Assembly: GCA_024180945.1 (NCBI GenBank)
Contig: JAKSGN010000005.1
Coordinates: forward strand, 248,001-312,000
Reading direction: 5' to 3'
Source of the DNA: Macrophomina tecta
Taxonomy: Eukaryota > Ascomycota > Dothideomycetes > Botryosphaeriales > Botryosphaeriaceae
Length of the DNA: 64,000 nt
Part shown: piece by piece, positions 44,192 to 56,110 of the stretch
Position numbering within the stretch: the stretch's first letter is position 1
Layout of the letters: each line of letters starts with the position of its first letter
Notes under the pieces: model-generated
Told to the model about the DNA's origin: nothing
What the model saw: the letters and a program-made list of their open reading frames with translations, nothing else
Databases searched by the model: none
Translations under genes and position numbers: made by a program

Positions 44192-45933
44192 ATGAAGCAC
44201 CAGCTGGAGCACGAGGTCGAGGGCGATGGCACGACGGAGCAGCTGGCAAAGTGGATCGTGGGCCTGCGGGCAAACGAGGTGCCGCCGCGGGTGCTGGAGC
44301 GGGCCAAGCACTTGATCCTCGACGGCCTCGGGTGTGGCCTGGTCGGTGCTCGAGTGCCCTGGTCGGAGAAAATGCTGGACGCTGTGAGCCAATACGAGCC
44401 CGACGGGCCGTGCAGCGTCATCGGCAGCGAAAAGGTAAGTGCAAGACTCGGTTATCCACGCAGAGGAAGGTTGTTCCGCTCAAGGCGCCTGTCTCATCAC
44501 TCAACACTAGCCGCTTCTGAGTCAATGATGGTGCTGATCTTCTCTCCAGCGCTTCGGCCCGCTTGCGGCGGCAATCCTGAATGGCTCCATCATTCAGGCC
44601 ACCGAGCTCGATGACTATCACAGCGGCGGTCCGTTGCACTCGGCCAGCATCATCATCCCCACTCTGTTGGCCGCCGTTGAGGCCACCAAGAAAGACTTGC
44701 GCGTCTCCGGCCGCGATCTCCTCGTTGCCGCCGTCGCCGGTTTCGAGGTCGGCCCGCGAGCTGGTATAGCGCTGTACGGCCCGGACATGCTGACTCGGGG
44801 CTGGCACTCCGGTCCCATCTTCGGCAAGATACCCACTGCCACTTCATGCGTCCCAGCGCTAACCACAAGCAGGTTGTCCGGCGTCGGCCGCCGCGGCCGC
44901 TAGCCTCTTTGGCCTTGACGTGCGCCAGACGGAGAGTGCCCTCGGCATCGCCTGCACTCAAGCTGGATCGCTAATGGTCGCCCAGTATGAGGGCATGATC
45001 AAGCGCGCCCAGCACTCCTTTGCCGCTCGCAATGGCCTCTTCGGCGCCTTCTTGGCACGGGGTGGATACGAGGGCATGCGCAAGGTATTCGAACGGCCCT
45101 ATGGTGGCTTCTTGGCCATGTTCAGCGCTGGAAACGGACGCGACCCGCCATACAAAGTGCACGAGGTAAGCCGTCTTCGCTCAAATGACACTAATCTACG
45201 TGGCTGATAACCCGCGTCAGATAACTGCCGGCCTGGGCGACACCTGGCACACTGAGCTCATCCGCATCAAACTGCATGCCTGCGTCGGCGGGAGCCACGG
45301 CCAGATAGAGGTCCTCGAGAGACTGCAAGACAAGTACCCAGAACGCTTTGCGCGGGAGAAGCTACAGCACATCCGAAAGATCAATGTTCACTTGAGCCAC
45401 GCTATTTATGCTCACGATGGATGGGTCCCAGAGTCTCGTCCCTTGACGGAGACGGGAGCCCAAATGAACGCCGCTGTACGTATGCTTTTGTTAACTTTAC
45501 CGGTGAGATTGCATGCTGACAGCGATTGCAGTACATTGGCGCCGCCCAACTGACAGACCGTCAAGTGCTTCTGGAACAGTTCAGTCCCGCCAAGCTGGAC
45601 GACGACCTGATCTGGGAGCTCATCCACAAGACCGAATGTTTCCACGACCCGGAATTCGACAAGCCCGACCAAGCCACCGGCGCTCGCATCCAAATCGAGT
45701 TCGACGATGGTTTCACCGTAGAAGACTCCCTACCGTGGCCCAAGGGCTACGATCCTATCATAACTAACGAGGACATCCGCACCAAGTGGCGGAAGCTGTC
45801 GCGCTCGGTCATCGACGAAGAACGCGCGCAGCAGATTGAAGATCTGGTGCTGGGATTGGATAAGGCGGACGAGGCAGCAATTCATAAACTGTGTGATTTG
45901 CTTACTGGACCCGTCCGTAACGCTATGGCATAG
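44192..45933 (+). CDS. MmgE/PrpD family protein, cis-aconitate-decarboxylase type
   Basis: Five exons (44192-44434, 44550-44823, 44873-45165, 45221-45475, 45532-45933) give 488 residues. Family blocks: 'ERAKHLILDGLGCGLVGARV', 'AAAILNGSIIQATELDDYHS', 'GPLHSASIIIPTLLAAVEAT', 'LYGPDMLTRGWHSGPIFG' and 'ACVGGSHGQIEVLERLQDKY'. The third exon follows a GC-AG intron (donor GCAAGA at 44824), a rare but known form. The 'GWHSGPIFG' loop and overall length resemble itaconate-forming decarboxylases more than true methylcitrate dehydratases. The likely role is decarboxylation of an alkyl-cis-aconitate to an alkylitaconate in the cytosol. A second, different PrpD member lies at 58.6-60.3 kb, which fits a dehydratase plus decarboxylase pair. 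Confidence 0.8.
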
Positions 45934-47520
45934 AGTTTCCTGCCAGCTCTCATGCAACACAGACTTGCGTCCGCTGATGGCTCCACCTCCACTGTTCGGA
46001 ACATTTGCCGGTTACACGGTTCTGTTGCTTGTTTTTGATATGGGGTATGGTACGCCGTAAGCTTTTCTTCATATAGACTGGCAGAAAATACCATGTGGGT
46101 AGCGAAGTGCAATTAATAAAATATGCAAAAAAAAGAAAAAAAAAACCGGGGGCACTAGAATCAATCATTGCCATCCTTACCTTTTGAACATCGAGTTAAT
46201 CCCCAGTATCACGGCTCGACGCATGCCGGCAGTCAAACCCCCTCATTGCAAGCCGGCAGAGTGCGAAACTTGGCCCATGGCCTTACCAAACTCGCCACTA
46301 ATACATCAAGATCCACCCGCAAAGTCTGGTTCATTCCACCTCTCCCCTCCCCCGCAAAAAAAGCCGTCATATTTTCCACCCTCTACTTCCATCCAATCCC
46401 AACTCTCCGTTCTTATGCACCGCTGTCTCCGAATTTCACCGTATAATCCTCCCGAACTTGTAAAACAGCACTGGTATCGGAATAACGGCGATGGCCGGGA
46501 AGGAGAGTTGGTGTTGCGGCGCCCGAGTCAACATCCTTGCCAATGGCAGAAGTAGGATTTTAGTCTGACGTCTGGAGATAGGTCATTGCGTGGTTGCAAC
46601 ATAGCATATAACTAAAGATGATATTAAAAGCGCGAAATTAAGCAGTCTCGGTCATTCGTTGGCTTTTTTGGGAAAGCTGCTCGTTCAGGAGCGGTGGCAC
46701 AGAGCATGTTCTGCTGATAAATCAGGACTGAAGGGCGGGCATGCACGTTGGTAACCCCGCTCCTTGCAATTCTAATCAGAAGTCACATGCGGGCGAATCA
46801 TTGCGGCTGGACGTGACAGAGTGTCGTCTGTATCTGGCCGAGCTCCACTCGATCGGCGGCCAACCTCAGCGCGGATAACGTAATCATCTCGCGGGCCTCG
46901 GCGGCCGAATCCCGACCAGATTACAGAGACATTTGTTTCGGGAGCAGCAATATTGGACGAAATTCTGGGGCTGTCTCTTTCTTTCTCCTTTGGAAGCGAA
47001 CTTGTATTTTCTGGGAATTTTTGTTCAATTCATGCGCGGAAACTTTTAGTAAAAACTGTTCAGAGACCTCTTTCAGGGCCGGCATGAGGATACGGGTTCC
47101 ATTTCCATTTCATTTATTTAATCCTTTTCAGTAGTAAAAGGCAAAAAATTGTCGAAATTAGTCATATCAGCTAAAGCATATCATTGGTAGGGGTTTCGTC
47201 ATAGCCAGAGAAGACAGCTCATGCGATTCTTTACACGTTAATCACTTCCGACCCACTCGGAATACGAGAAGTAGTCCCACGTGAACAGAGATAAGTCCTA
47301 CCATGGAAACAATATGCACCCACCTCCCGCGAGGGAAATTCTGATTGAGTAGTATTGATCCCATCTGCTCACTGGAACACCAATTCCGACCCACAAAAGA
47401 TCACTTGAACTCCACAAAACACCACCAGCGTGCATATCGCAAGCAGAATTCTAGACACATATGTTCAAAAACAACGGAAGCGGAAAACCAGTTACTGTGC
47501 ATTGAACACCAAATTCGTCA
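45934..47520. other. Intergenic, 1.6 kb, with orphan motif site C
   Basis: The decarboxylase and the AflR-like regulator both end here, so no promoter is expected. A poly-A/G tract near 46123-46145 may mark a 3' end. No protein can be read on either strand, although motif site C sits in the middle. A lost gene is possible. Confidence 0.5.
46897..46916 (-). promoter_or_regulatory. AflR-type cluster motif, site C (orphan)
   Basis: Minus-strand reading GTCGGGATTCGGCCGCCGAG fits the consensus fully when the first base is allowed as C or G. It lies between two convergent gene ends with no gene to control. A weaker, shorter-spaced lookalike lies about 40 bp to the left. Confidence 0.55.
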
Positions 47521-48645
47521 TCAACCCCCCGACAACTTGCACATATGCCTCGCCACGCGCTCTGCCTCATTCCGCGTAAACCGGTGTAACAGCTCTCTCC
47601 CCCTCCTCTCCCACGCCTCCACTCCTCCCTCCCCCGCGTGTTCTTGCCCCTCTCTCTCCATCCGCGCCCCCATCTCCTCCACCACGCCCGCAATCTTTCG
47701 CACATCCAGCAACACGATCCGGCACTTCAGCGCCGCCACATCCTCCGCGCGGTCGACCACCGTGTACGACCCGACGCGCACGGGCGCCGCGTCGGCGCCC
47801 ATGTACACGGCCTCGTGATAGGTGGCCAGCAGCTTGTTGAGGCAGGCGTAGAGGGCGTAGTCGAGGGAGGCGGGATGCGGGGAGGTGTCGGGGCACGCGA
47901 GCACGTCGCGGATTACTTGGAGGAGGGCGCGGTTGAGGCGCAGCACGTGGTCGAGCGTCTTGCCTTCGACCGGGCTTTGTTGCAGGTCGCGCAACGTGCG
48001 GCCGAGGATGTCGAGGCAGGCGCAGGTGCGGGTTGTGCTGTTGGTGGTGGAAGTGCTGCGGTGGGAGGAGGCGGAGGAGGGGGGTTGGAAGGCAAGGGAG
48101 CTGGTGGCTGCGGCGATGTTGATAGATTCCGTCTGGTGCGGCGTCCCAATTGGAGAGGATGATGATGAGGATGGCGATGGGACGGAGTGTGTTGGTGGCG
48201 CGGGAGACTCGGTGTACAGCGGAGGGGGCGCCCCGAACCAGCCTCCTCCTGCCAATTCCAGCGATGGGAAGGATGATGCGTACTCAGGGAGAAAGAACGT
48301 CGGCTGGGAGAAGTCCAACATTGAACCGCCAAACTGTGTGGTTTCGTCCGTTTCCGGAGACGTAGCGCTGGAATCCCCAACGAAAGTGTAAGGCGAAGCT
48401 GGCGAGCGAGGAGCATCGGGGGAAGATGGAGACCGGGGCTCCTCCGGAGATGGATAGGGTTCCGTCTTGGATTTTGGAGTGCGTCCGACGGGCATGGACA
48501 TGCTCCGGACGCAGGTGTAGTCCCGTTTCCTGCACCGAATACAGTCCCTTTCGTCCTCGTAGATGCACTTGACTTTGGCGTTATGGCACCGATCGCAGGA
48601 TGCTCTGAGGCGCGGGGTGCTTCTTGTCGATTTGCCTTTGACCAT
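47521..48645 (-). CDS. AflR-like Zn2Cys6 pathway regulator
   Basis: A single exon of 374 residues. The zinc cluster occupies residues 17-45 in the pattern C-x2-C-x6-C-x7-C-x2-C-x6-C ('CDRCHNAKVKCIYEDERDC', then 'CRKRDYTC'). A Pro/Ser-rich linker follows. The C terminus begins with 'CACLDILGRTLRDLQQSP' and includes 'LLATYHEAVYMGA' and 'LLDVRKIAGVVEEMGARM', the layout of the AflR-type regulatory domain. AflR proteins bind TCGN5CGR, and exactly that palindrome sits in the promoters of this cluster, including this gene's own (site D, 273 bp upstream). This strongly suggests it is the nuclear activator of the cluster and autoregulates. That it binds these sites is inference. Confidence 0.85.
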   Translation of the reverse strand: MVKGKSTRSTPRLRASCDRCHNAKVKCIYEDERDCIRCRKRDYTCVRSMSMPVGRTPKSKTEPYPSPEEPRSPSSPDAPRSPASPYTFVGDSSATSPETDETTQFGGSMLDFSQPTFFLPEYASSFPSLELAGGGWFGAPPPLYTESPAPPTHSVPSPSSSSSSPIGTPHQTESINIAAATSSLAFQPPSSASSHRSTSTTNSTTRTCACLDILGRTLRDLQQSPVEGKTLDHVLRLNRALLQVIRDVLACPDTSPHPASLDYALYACLNKLLATYHEAVYMGADAAPVRVGSYTVVDRAEDVAALKCRIVLLDVRKIAGVVEEMGARMEREGQEHAGEGGVEAWERRGRELLHRFTRNEAERVARHMCKLSGG

Positions 48646-48917
48646 GCTGCTTGGATCGACGGCTCATCAGCGAGCTGACCTTGGCCGGCCCGGTGAGGAT
48701 GCTCACCCTTGTTCTTCTCGCTGTGTGCCGTAGGTGTGGGGCTTCGGCCTTGTGTGCGGATTTTCAGTGGTCGGAACGATTCTCCCAACAAAACCAGTAA
48801 ACTATGGAAATATTAAAGCCTTAGCTTCTCTTGCGGGCCGGAGGTGTTGCTGCTCGCGGCATTCGCTCTCAAAGCCCGTCGGACCGCACTGCCCGAGCCT
48901 TCACTTCGGTGCGTAAG

Positions 48918-48937
48918 CTCGGCTGCCGAACACCGAG
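48918..48937 (-). promoter_or_regulatory. AflR-type cluster motif, site D (regulator promoter)
   Basis: Minus-strand reading CTCGGTGTTCGGCAGCCGAG is a perfect match to the consensus. It lies 273 bp upstream of the AflR-like gene, pointing to autoregulation. Confidence 0.7.
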
Positions 48938-49671
48938 CGGGAATGGGCGGAACACAAGATGCTCATTTGATTTCTGGGCATGTGCTTTACTGGAAAACAC
49001 AAAGTTGAAAAAATTCAGAGTGGTTTTTTGCACGTGGACAACAGCATGAGGAATGATCGGGAATCAGCATCTGTAATTTGCATCCTCCTTTCTCTATCGA
49101 TTTTCACGGAAAACGAAGCCAATTCATGTATATCCGCGAAATATTCCTACAGAATTGGAGATTTAAATATTGCGACGTGCACTTTTGGTGATACTTTGAA
49201 ATATGAACATGTACTTATCAAAATGTTTGCACCATGACCCGTCTCAACCCATCAACAATTCATCCGCCGGAGTTGTCAAAAGAAAAGGTTGAATAGGTAG
49301 CATGATATAGTAAATAGAAAAACGCCTTGTTCTCTTTTTCTGAAATTTTTTTTCATTTTCAATCGAGATCTTCCTCCTGACTCTGCAAATCATTACAGAA
49401 ATTCAATGTGTGGGTTTCCGAGATCACCAGTTTATCACCAACCGAGGAATCATTTACGGTGCAGAGACGCAGAAAGCTATTTCATATTCAGATACCAGAC
49501 CATTGCATTTTGTAGAAAAAAGGAAATGGAAAAAACAAAAAAGAGGCGATTGCTCCTAAGAAACTCAGCCCAACAAGATATACGAAATCAAGCACCCAGA
49601 CGTAAATAATCCAGTCGTATATACACAATCTGAAGCCAAAGAAACGGAAAGCCAAAATCTTCTCCACACAA
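48938..49671. other. Intergenic, AT-rich, no gene
   Basis: About 730 bp between the regulator's promoter site and the 3' end of FAS alpha. A/T runs but no open frame of note. Confidence 0.5.
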
Positions 49672-52600
49672 CTAACCACATAAAGTCTCACACCCTCCAT
49701 CCGGCGCCCTCGACGCCAACGCAATCGCAATCGCCACATTATCCGAATGCGAGATGCTCACCCGCACCTCCTTGACGTTCTGCGCTTTCGCCGCGCTCCT
49801 TGCCTCCCCATGCAACTGTTAAACTCAGGTGTTAGAACCTCCGCAAAAAAGAGAAAAAGAAAAGAGGGAAGGGCATTAACAACTCACATTCACGACCGGT
49901 ACACCCCCTTTACTCAACACCTCGATGCCCCTCATCCCCGCGCCAGCTCCCCTCGACGCAACATTCAGGCTCTTGAACACGGCCTCTTTTGCCGCCCAGC
50001 GGCCCGCCAGCGACGCGCGCGGGTCCGGCGCGGCGCGGCAGTACGCCAGCTCGGCGTCGGTGTAGTTCCGGGCCAGGAAGACGTCGTTGTCGATGTTGAC
50101 GGCAGACACGTCCTCGACATCCACGCCCACGGTGGTGGTCGGCGGCGGCGCCTGCCGGCCGCGCGACGGCGGCAGCAATTCGCGCGCCGCGGCCGCGAGC
50201 GTGCTGGCGAGGTCCATTTTGGGAGCGGCGTCCTCGCGGTCGCTGTTGTAGCCGCTGTCGAGCGGGCCGGCGGACGCGGATGCCGACGCCGTTTCGCAGT
50301 CCGAGTCCGAGTCGCAGGAGGCGGACGGGTGCAAGTTCTGCGGGTCGAAGGACAGCAGGCCGTCGGCGCCGAGCTGGACGCGGGCGTGCGGGTCGAGGAA
50401 GACGGCGGCCTCGTCGGCGGCTTGCCACGGCGGAGTCGCTTTCGGGCGGACGAGGTCGTTGGCGATAAGCCCTTCGGCGAGGCGGGCATTGGCAGTGCGC
50501 TGGCGCCGCAGGGCGCGCGCGCGGTAGGTGGTGTAGGTGCGGGCGTCAAGGGCGGCGAGCAGGTAGCGCGGGGCGACGCCCAGGACGAGACCGCCCTTCT
50601 GGCCGAAGCCGAAGGAGGTGAGCATGAAGGCTTTGATGGCGTTGGGGCCGAGGGAAATGGACTGGGACGGGAAGACGAGGTGCGAGAATTGGCGGAGGGC
50701 GGCGTCGACGTTGTCGGCGTTGCGGTTGCCGGGGACGGTCCCGCTGGCGAGGATTTGCAGACAGCCATTGAGCATGAAGGCACCGGCAGCGCCCTTGGGG
50801 TGGCCGGGCGTGCGGCCGAGATGTGACATCTGCGTGTTGACAACATTTGATTCGTTCTTGTCGTTGGCCTTGGTCGATGTGCCGTGGAACGAGGCCACCT
50901 GGATGTCGTCGATTGTCAAACCCCAGACGGCCAATGCTGCCTTCATCGGTGAGATGCCTGCATCCTGGTGGCGGATATCGTGCGACCACATGCTTTGGGC
51001 AGCACGTGTCTTGGTAGCGGCGGCCGCTTCGATAGCACGCACAGCACTCTCCACGTCTTTGCTGCGTGCTGTGGCGTTGCGCAGCTGCTTCTTTCGCCAC
51101 TCTTGAATCTGTGCAAGGTCTTCCTCCATATGGCGGCGGCGGTACTCAAGGTTGAGCAGTGGGGAGGATGCGGAGCGCGGATCCTCGCGGGCAGCCGTCA
51201 GAACACCTTGACCGGGTGCTGGGACTGAACGGCCAATGCGGTCTCCTGCCATCTGGGTATGCGCAACAATGGCGTGGATCGGAGCGCCAATCTATGGATA
51301 TATTAGTACAGCAACACAAAAGGGTGTAGGAGCCACTCACCTTCAACGCCAATTCAGCCGTCATCAGAATCTGAACACCGCAGCCAGCCGATTCGACAAA
51401 TCCTGCACGTGAGCTGGCCGTCGGACGTGACATCTCGCGCGGCAGACGCCCAGCAGCCATCTCTGCCACAGAGCTGGCAGTAGCCTTCATGTTTCCGAAC
51501 TCGTATGAGAGTTCTTCCTGGAAATCATCAGTGCCACCCACAATCGCCATCTTGGCACCTCCAGTCCGGAGAGCCTCGCAAGCAATGTCTAGCGACTCGA
51601 TAGCGGTAGCACAGGTGCCAGAGGGCGATCGGATCGGACCAGCTGAGGAGAGCAACAGCATGTTGGACCAGGCATCGAGGGCATTGCTGAACGACTCCTG
51701 TAGCACATCATTCTTGGCCTCCTTGTCAAGGTAGCGGTCGCGATAGACGGCGCGCAGGGCAAGAAGGCTGCCAGCGCCCGAGCCCACGCAGTTGGCCAGC
51801 TCGGAGACGTGGATGTGTTGCCAGATCTCGAAGGGATCGCCGAAGCCGGCGTGGACTAGCGCTTCGTTGACGCAGCAAAGCGTGTAGATGGTGACCGGGT
51901 CGACCTGGGAGATGATATCATCGGGGACGCCGTAGCGGCGGGGATCCCAGCCTTTCGGAAGTTGACCAGCGACCTGACGGTCGAAGCTGACGGCCTTGGG
52001 GACGAGGAAGTGAGCGCCTTTCTTGACTTGCACGGTATACGAGTCAGCATCGGCAGGGCGGATATCGACGTTGTCACCATGGCGCTTCTTGAACGCTTGA
52101 GCGGTGGTTCTGTCGGCGCCAAAAGCAGGCAGGTCTTGTTCGACAACAACCTCGTGGAGCAGTTCCTTCGAAGTAGGATCGTAGTTACCAAGACCTTCCG
52201 GTTCGATGACACGGATGCCGGCGTGCTTGTCGATGTACTCTCCATACTTTTGTTCGAAGTCAATGTCTTGCACCGGCTCTCCTGATTCCGCATCAACCCA
52301 ACCCACGTACGGCTTGCCCTTGGCTTCGCCATCGCAGAAGCGGACCTGATCTCAATGTTAGCCTCCACGAGACAGAAAGACCAGGAAAAGGCAGAAAAGG
52401 GTGGATGATCGGGCGTGGCGGCCTGAGGATTAGATGCAGTTGCCTAGGCAGGAAGCCGGAAAAGCCAATAGGTGATCGAGCGAGGAGCAATAAAAAAAAA
52501 AGCAAAAGGAGGCAGATATAGAACTTACCAGACCCATCAGCCAGGCCATCTCAACATATCCCGCCCACGACAGCTTCCCCTGCTGCTCGACCTCCCACCT

Positions 52601-55542
52601 CGTCCGCGCGCTGCCCCACGGCCCGAGTTCCGAGTACCCGACAACCACGACTGTGCGGCTGAGATCAATCATGTTCTGCAAGCGCGGCGCACCGCTCACC
52701 ACCTCATCATGCGAGGGGAGGCTCGGGTAGCCGAACTGCACCGTTGCGCGCGGCGTGGACGACGATGACGAGGGGGCTTTCTCCGCCTTCGGCTTCGCAG
52801 GTCCATCCAGCACGCTCTGCTGCTGCTTGCGCTCTGCCGCCAGGGCCTTGCGCAGACGGCTGTCGTCCAGGATGCTCTTGCGGGCGCCGGTGATGACGGC
52901 TTTGAGGTCCGGCAGAAACTGCAGGCCGCCATTGAGGTCGGCGTACACGGGGGCCTCCTCGCACAGGGCGCGGATCTGGGGCGAGAGGAGGGCCAGGATG
53001 TTGAACGCCATCTCGGGCGTATTGAACGTGAGGCAGTTCCCGCGCTCTTCGATGGCGCGGGCGACGATGTTGTTGCCGCTCATGAGCCCCGTGCCGCGGG
53101 TCCAGCCGATGACGGCGCCGCACACGGCGACGTAGTTGCTCCAGTTCTCGCTGCGGAAGCGGTTAAACAGCGTCTCGAGGCCAAGCTTGGACTCGGCGTA
53201 CAGGCCGTCGCCGCCGAAGGTGCCGTGGTTGGGCGAGAGCGGGAGGACGGCGATGGTCGGGTGCGTGTCGAGGCCGCGCGCTTCCTTGGCCTGCTTGACG
53301 GCGCCGAGCAGCCGCAGCACGTTGGTCAACATGATGCGGTGCGCGAGCTCGGACTTGCCGTCGATGCGGTCGATTTCCTGGCCGGTCTCGCTGATGGCAG
53401 CAAAGGGGATGATGAAGTCAAGGTCGCCGCCGTAGCTCGACGGGCCGGCGTAGATGTGCGAGACGAGCGCTTGCACGTCGGTGAGGCTCCCTTGGTTGAA
53501 AGGCAGGACGGAAAGCTCGGAGCCGGCGGCGCCGTGCTCGCGGTACATGGTGTTGTAGAACTCGGCAACTTGGGAGGCGGCCCTTGAGGTCGTTACAACT
53601 ACGCGCGCGCCACCTGCAATCAGCCCGCGCACGACTTCGGCGCCAATCGATCCGGGGCCGGCACCGGTAACGAGTGCAGTCTTGCCGGCGAAGCTGAGAC
53701 CACTGCTGCCGCCTTGAGCGAGTGCTTCCAGCAGCTTGGCTGTGGTAGTGCTATCGTAATTCCATGCACCACCCTCGTTCTTGCGCAGGTGCACGTAGGG
53801 GACGAGTTCTCCGGTCGCTGGGTCGGGCAGACCGTGTGCCACCAGTTCAGGATAGGTCTGGAATTCAGTCTCGCGGGGAACCTCCGAGTAACTGATGATA
53901 CCGTCTTCATCCACCGAGGTCTGGGGAGCGACGGGCTTCGCAGTGTACTTGAAGACAGGTGTTGTGACAGGCCTCGCCCGGGCGGCAGTCAACAGCTTCT
54001 GAGCAACCGCCGAGCTGAAGTCATTGGGCGCGATGCTCTCAGCCTTGGCGAAGAACTTGGCGATGGTGTCGCAGGTGGCGTCCCAGCGGTTGAGGATGTG
54101 ATGCATCCTGGCGGGATCGTCGAGGTCCTCGCGGCTGTAGAGCGTCTGCAGCAGGTCCTGGCGCACCCAGTTCCAGGCCGAAGTGTAGCGACGCTCCTTG
54201 GCCGCATCGAACGCCGGCTGAATGCCGTTCCAGAAGGCGTCGTCGAACTCTTCGCCCCAGCGCTGCAGCCGCGCGGAGAGGGCTTCACGGACTTCCTCAA
54301 GCTCGTCCAGCTGTGCGCGGGATGCGGATTCGGCGTTCATGCCGAGTTGCGATGAAAGAAGTTCATACTGCCGGCGGAGGTACTCCTCCTGCTTGGCTGT
54401 GATATGACCCAAGCTGGCGGCGTCGATGACGGCGGCGTGCTGCTGTGCTTGCGCGCCGCCACCCTGTCCTCCAGGAGTCAAGGGAATGTGAGCAAAGGCA
54501 CCGTAGCGCTTGACCACGCCATCGATGAACTCCTTGGCCGCCTCGACCGACGAGATTCTCTGCGCTGGCTCCATAGTTACCGCGAAACCCAGCACAGCCA
54601 GTTGGCGCTGTGAACCAAGCCCCCAATAATTCTCAAGGTGCTGTTTCACGGCCGACATGCTGTTGAACCCAGCTGGCATCTTGGCCGACATCAGGCGTGC
54701 GACGAGTCCTGCCAGTATCTTGCCGTGATTGCCCGAAAAGCCGCCCTCTACCGCCGAGGCGATGGCTTCGGCGGACAGGTCCTCACACCCATCGGGAAGA
54801 GACCCGAATTCGACGCCAAGGTCTCCGACGAGTTCGTTTTGGAGTGTTGATTTACCTGGAACGTGTGTCAGAACAGGCATGTGTCAAAAAAGTAAGTGGA
54901 TTTCTCACCTGCAGACAGGTCGCGGAGAGACTTATCAAGCGGCAGCTCGTCAAAGGCTTTCTTTAGCTTCTGCGCACTAAGTGCAATGACGACGTCAAGA
55001 GCACGGAGAGGAACATCTTCGACAAGCGCTGCCGGTCCTGCCGCAGCCGCCATGGGGGGAGGCGCAGCTGCCTGAATAGGAACGGCGGCGGGAGCAGCAG
55101 CTGGAGCAATCTCTTGTGATTCCTCGACTGCTTCCGGCGCTGCTACTCCCTCGTACTCGTAGTAAATTTTAGATGCGTCATCGGCTGAGGATAAGAATGT
55201 GCGGCTAGTAGAGGTGAGCGCATCTTGTGCTGACAACTTCTTCTTCCAAGTCTTCTGTGCCATGGTCGCCAGCACTTTCGACGGCCCAATTTCTATTATC
55301 CGCCGCACGTTGGCCTCCTTGAGGAGCTCATCCTGTGTTTCGATCCTGGTAAAAGTCAGTAGACACTCCAGCTGGAAAGCAGAAGTGGGAGTGCCGCATA
55401 CCATCTTACTGGATTGGCAAATTGGTAGCTGTGAAGATGTTAGCTGGGAATGACCGAGTTTCACAGGCACCGCTTACGCCAAAAGCTCAACCAATAGCGT
55501 CCTCGCCAATTCACGCTCCGAAGTGTTTTTCTTGCTAGCCAT
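49672..55542 (-). CDS. Dedicated fatty acid synthase subunit alpha (ACP-KR-KS-PPT)
   Basis: Seven exons (55542-55478, 55428-55402, 55345-54909, 54855-52529, 52345-51341, 51291-49888, 49815-49672) add to 1,802 residues in one frame, slightly short for the family. The N terminus is 'RTLLVELLAYQFANPVRWIE'. The ACP attachment Ser is residue 179 in 'AGKSTLQNELVGDLG', whose Gly codon is split by intron 3. Ketoreductase: 'ALVTGAGPGSIGAEVVRGLI' near 570. Ketosynthase: active Cys near 1197 in 'GTCATAIESLDIACEALR'. The phosphopantetheine transferase domain from about 1670 reads 'VGVDVEDVSAVNIDND' and 'GRWAAKEAVFKSLN'. With FAS beta it should form the cytosolic dodecamer that makes the acyl chain. It is divergent from the alkylcitrate synthase, across motif site E. 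Location in the cluster indicates a pathway-specific copy, not the housekeeping one. Confidence 0.92.
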
Positions 55543-56110
55543 CTTTGCTGAGTGCAGACACTACGTTCTCGTGTAGCCTGGATGCGGGGATGCCTTTGCC
55601 AGTAATCGTCAGCCCGGCCCATAAGAGACGCGTGCAAATGTGTACCATGTACCTTATCTTATTTCAAACCCCTGAGAAGGATACGGGTGGCTATGGGAAA
55701 AAAGCTGCTAAGTGAACAGGCTAGCCTGGAGTAGGAAACAAGGAGTATCCTTCTATCGCTTCATATACAACGAGCGAGGACCGACAGCTCAGTCCAGCAA
55801 TCAGAGGACAAACCTCCGGGAATATTAAAGATAAGACTTCTTGCTGTTCAATGGCCATTTTGATACCTACTTCTGGTTAGGTGGGTATCCGTTTGTCCGC
55901 TCGGTGCTCGGCGGCCGGCTGCCGCAGCGCGCTCCCACCATCCGGAGCCCGGCTACCAACCGCCGTTTACCGGCAGTTGAACGCGAGTGCATGAAGAGAA
56001 TATGGTGAAGTGAGCCCATTTGAATATGAAGCGCAGTCAGCTTCGAATGATTAATTAGCTTCGACAAGGACGTGCAAGCGAGCGCTCATCCATCCTGCAC
56101 ATAGACCAAA
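55543..56110. promoter_or_regulatory. Divergent promoter, FAS alpha and alkylcitrate synthase
   Basis: A 568-bp gap between start codons, with motif site E at 55900-55918. Both genes act in consecutive steps, so shared control makes sense. Confidence 0.6.
55900..55918 (+). promoter_or_regulatory. AflR-type cluster motif, site E
   Basis: CTCGGTGCTCGGCGGCCGG matches the consensus except for the last base, where G still satisfies TCGN5CGR. It lies 358 bp before FAS alpha and 193 bp before the citrate-synthase-type gene. Confidence 0.7.

Noticed and set aside
46840..46863. A second cluster-motif lookalike next to site C (ACTCGATCGGCGGCCAAC)
   Set aside because: The spacing between the two TCG halves is too short and the palindrome ends in CAA instead of CGA. 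I count only the full-spacing copy.
49747..50826. 359-codon plus-strand open frame
   Set aside because: It is the antisense shadow of the FAS alpha C-terminal exon, which has clear domain motifs. The plus frame has Arg/Gly/Ala-rich low-complexity content only.
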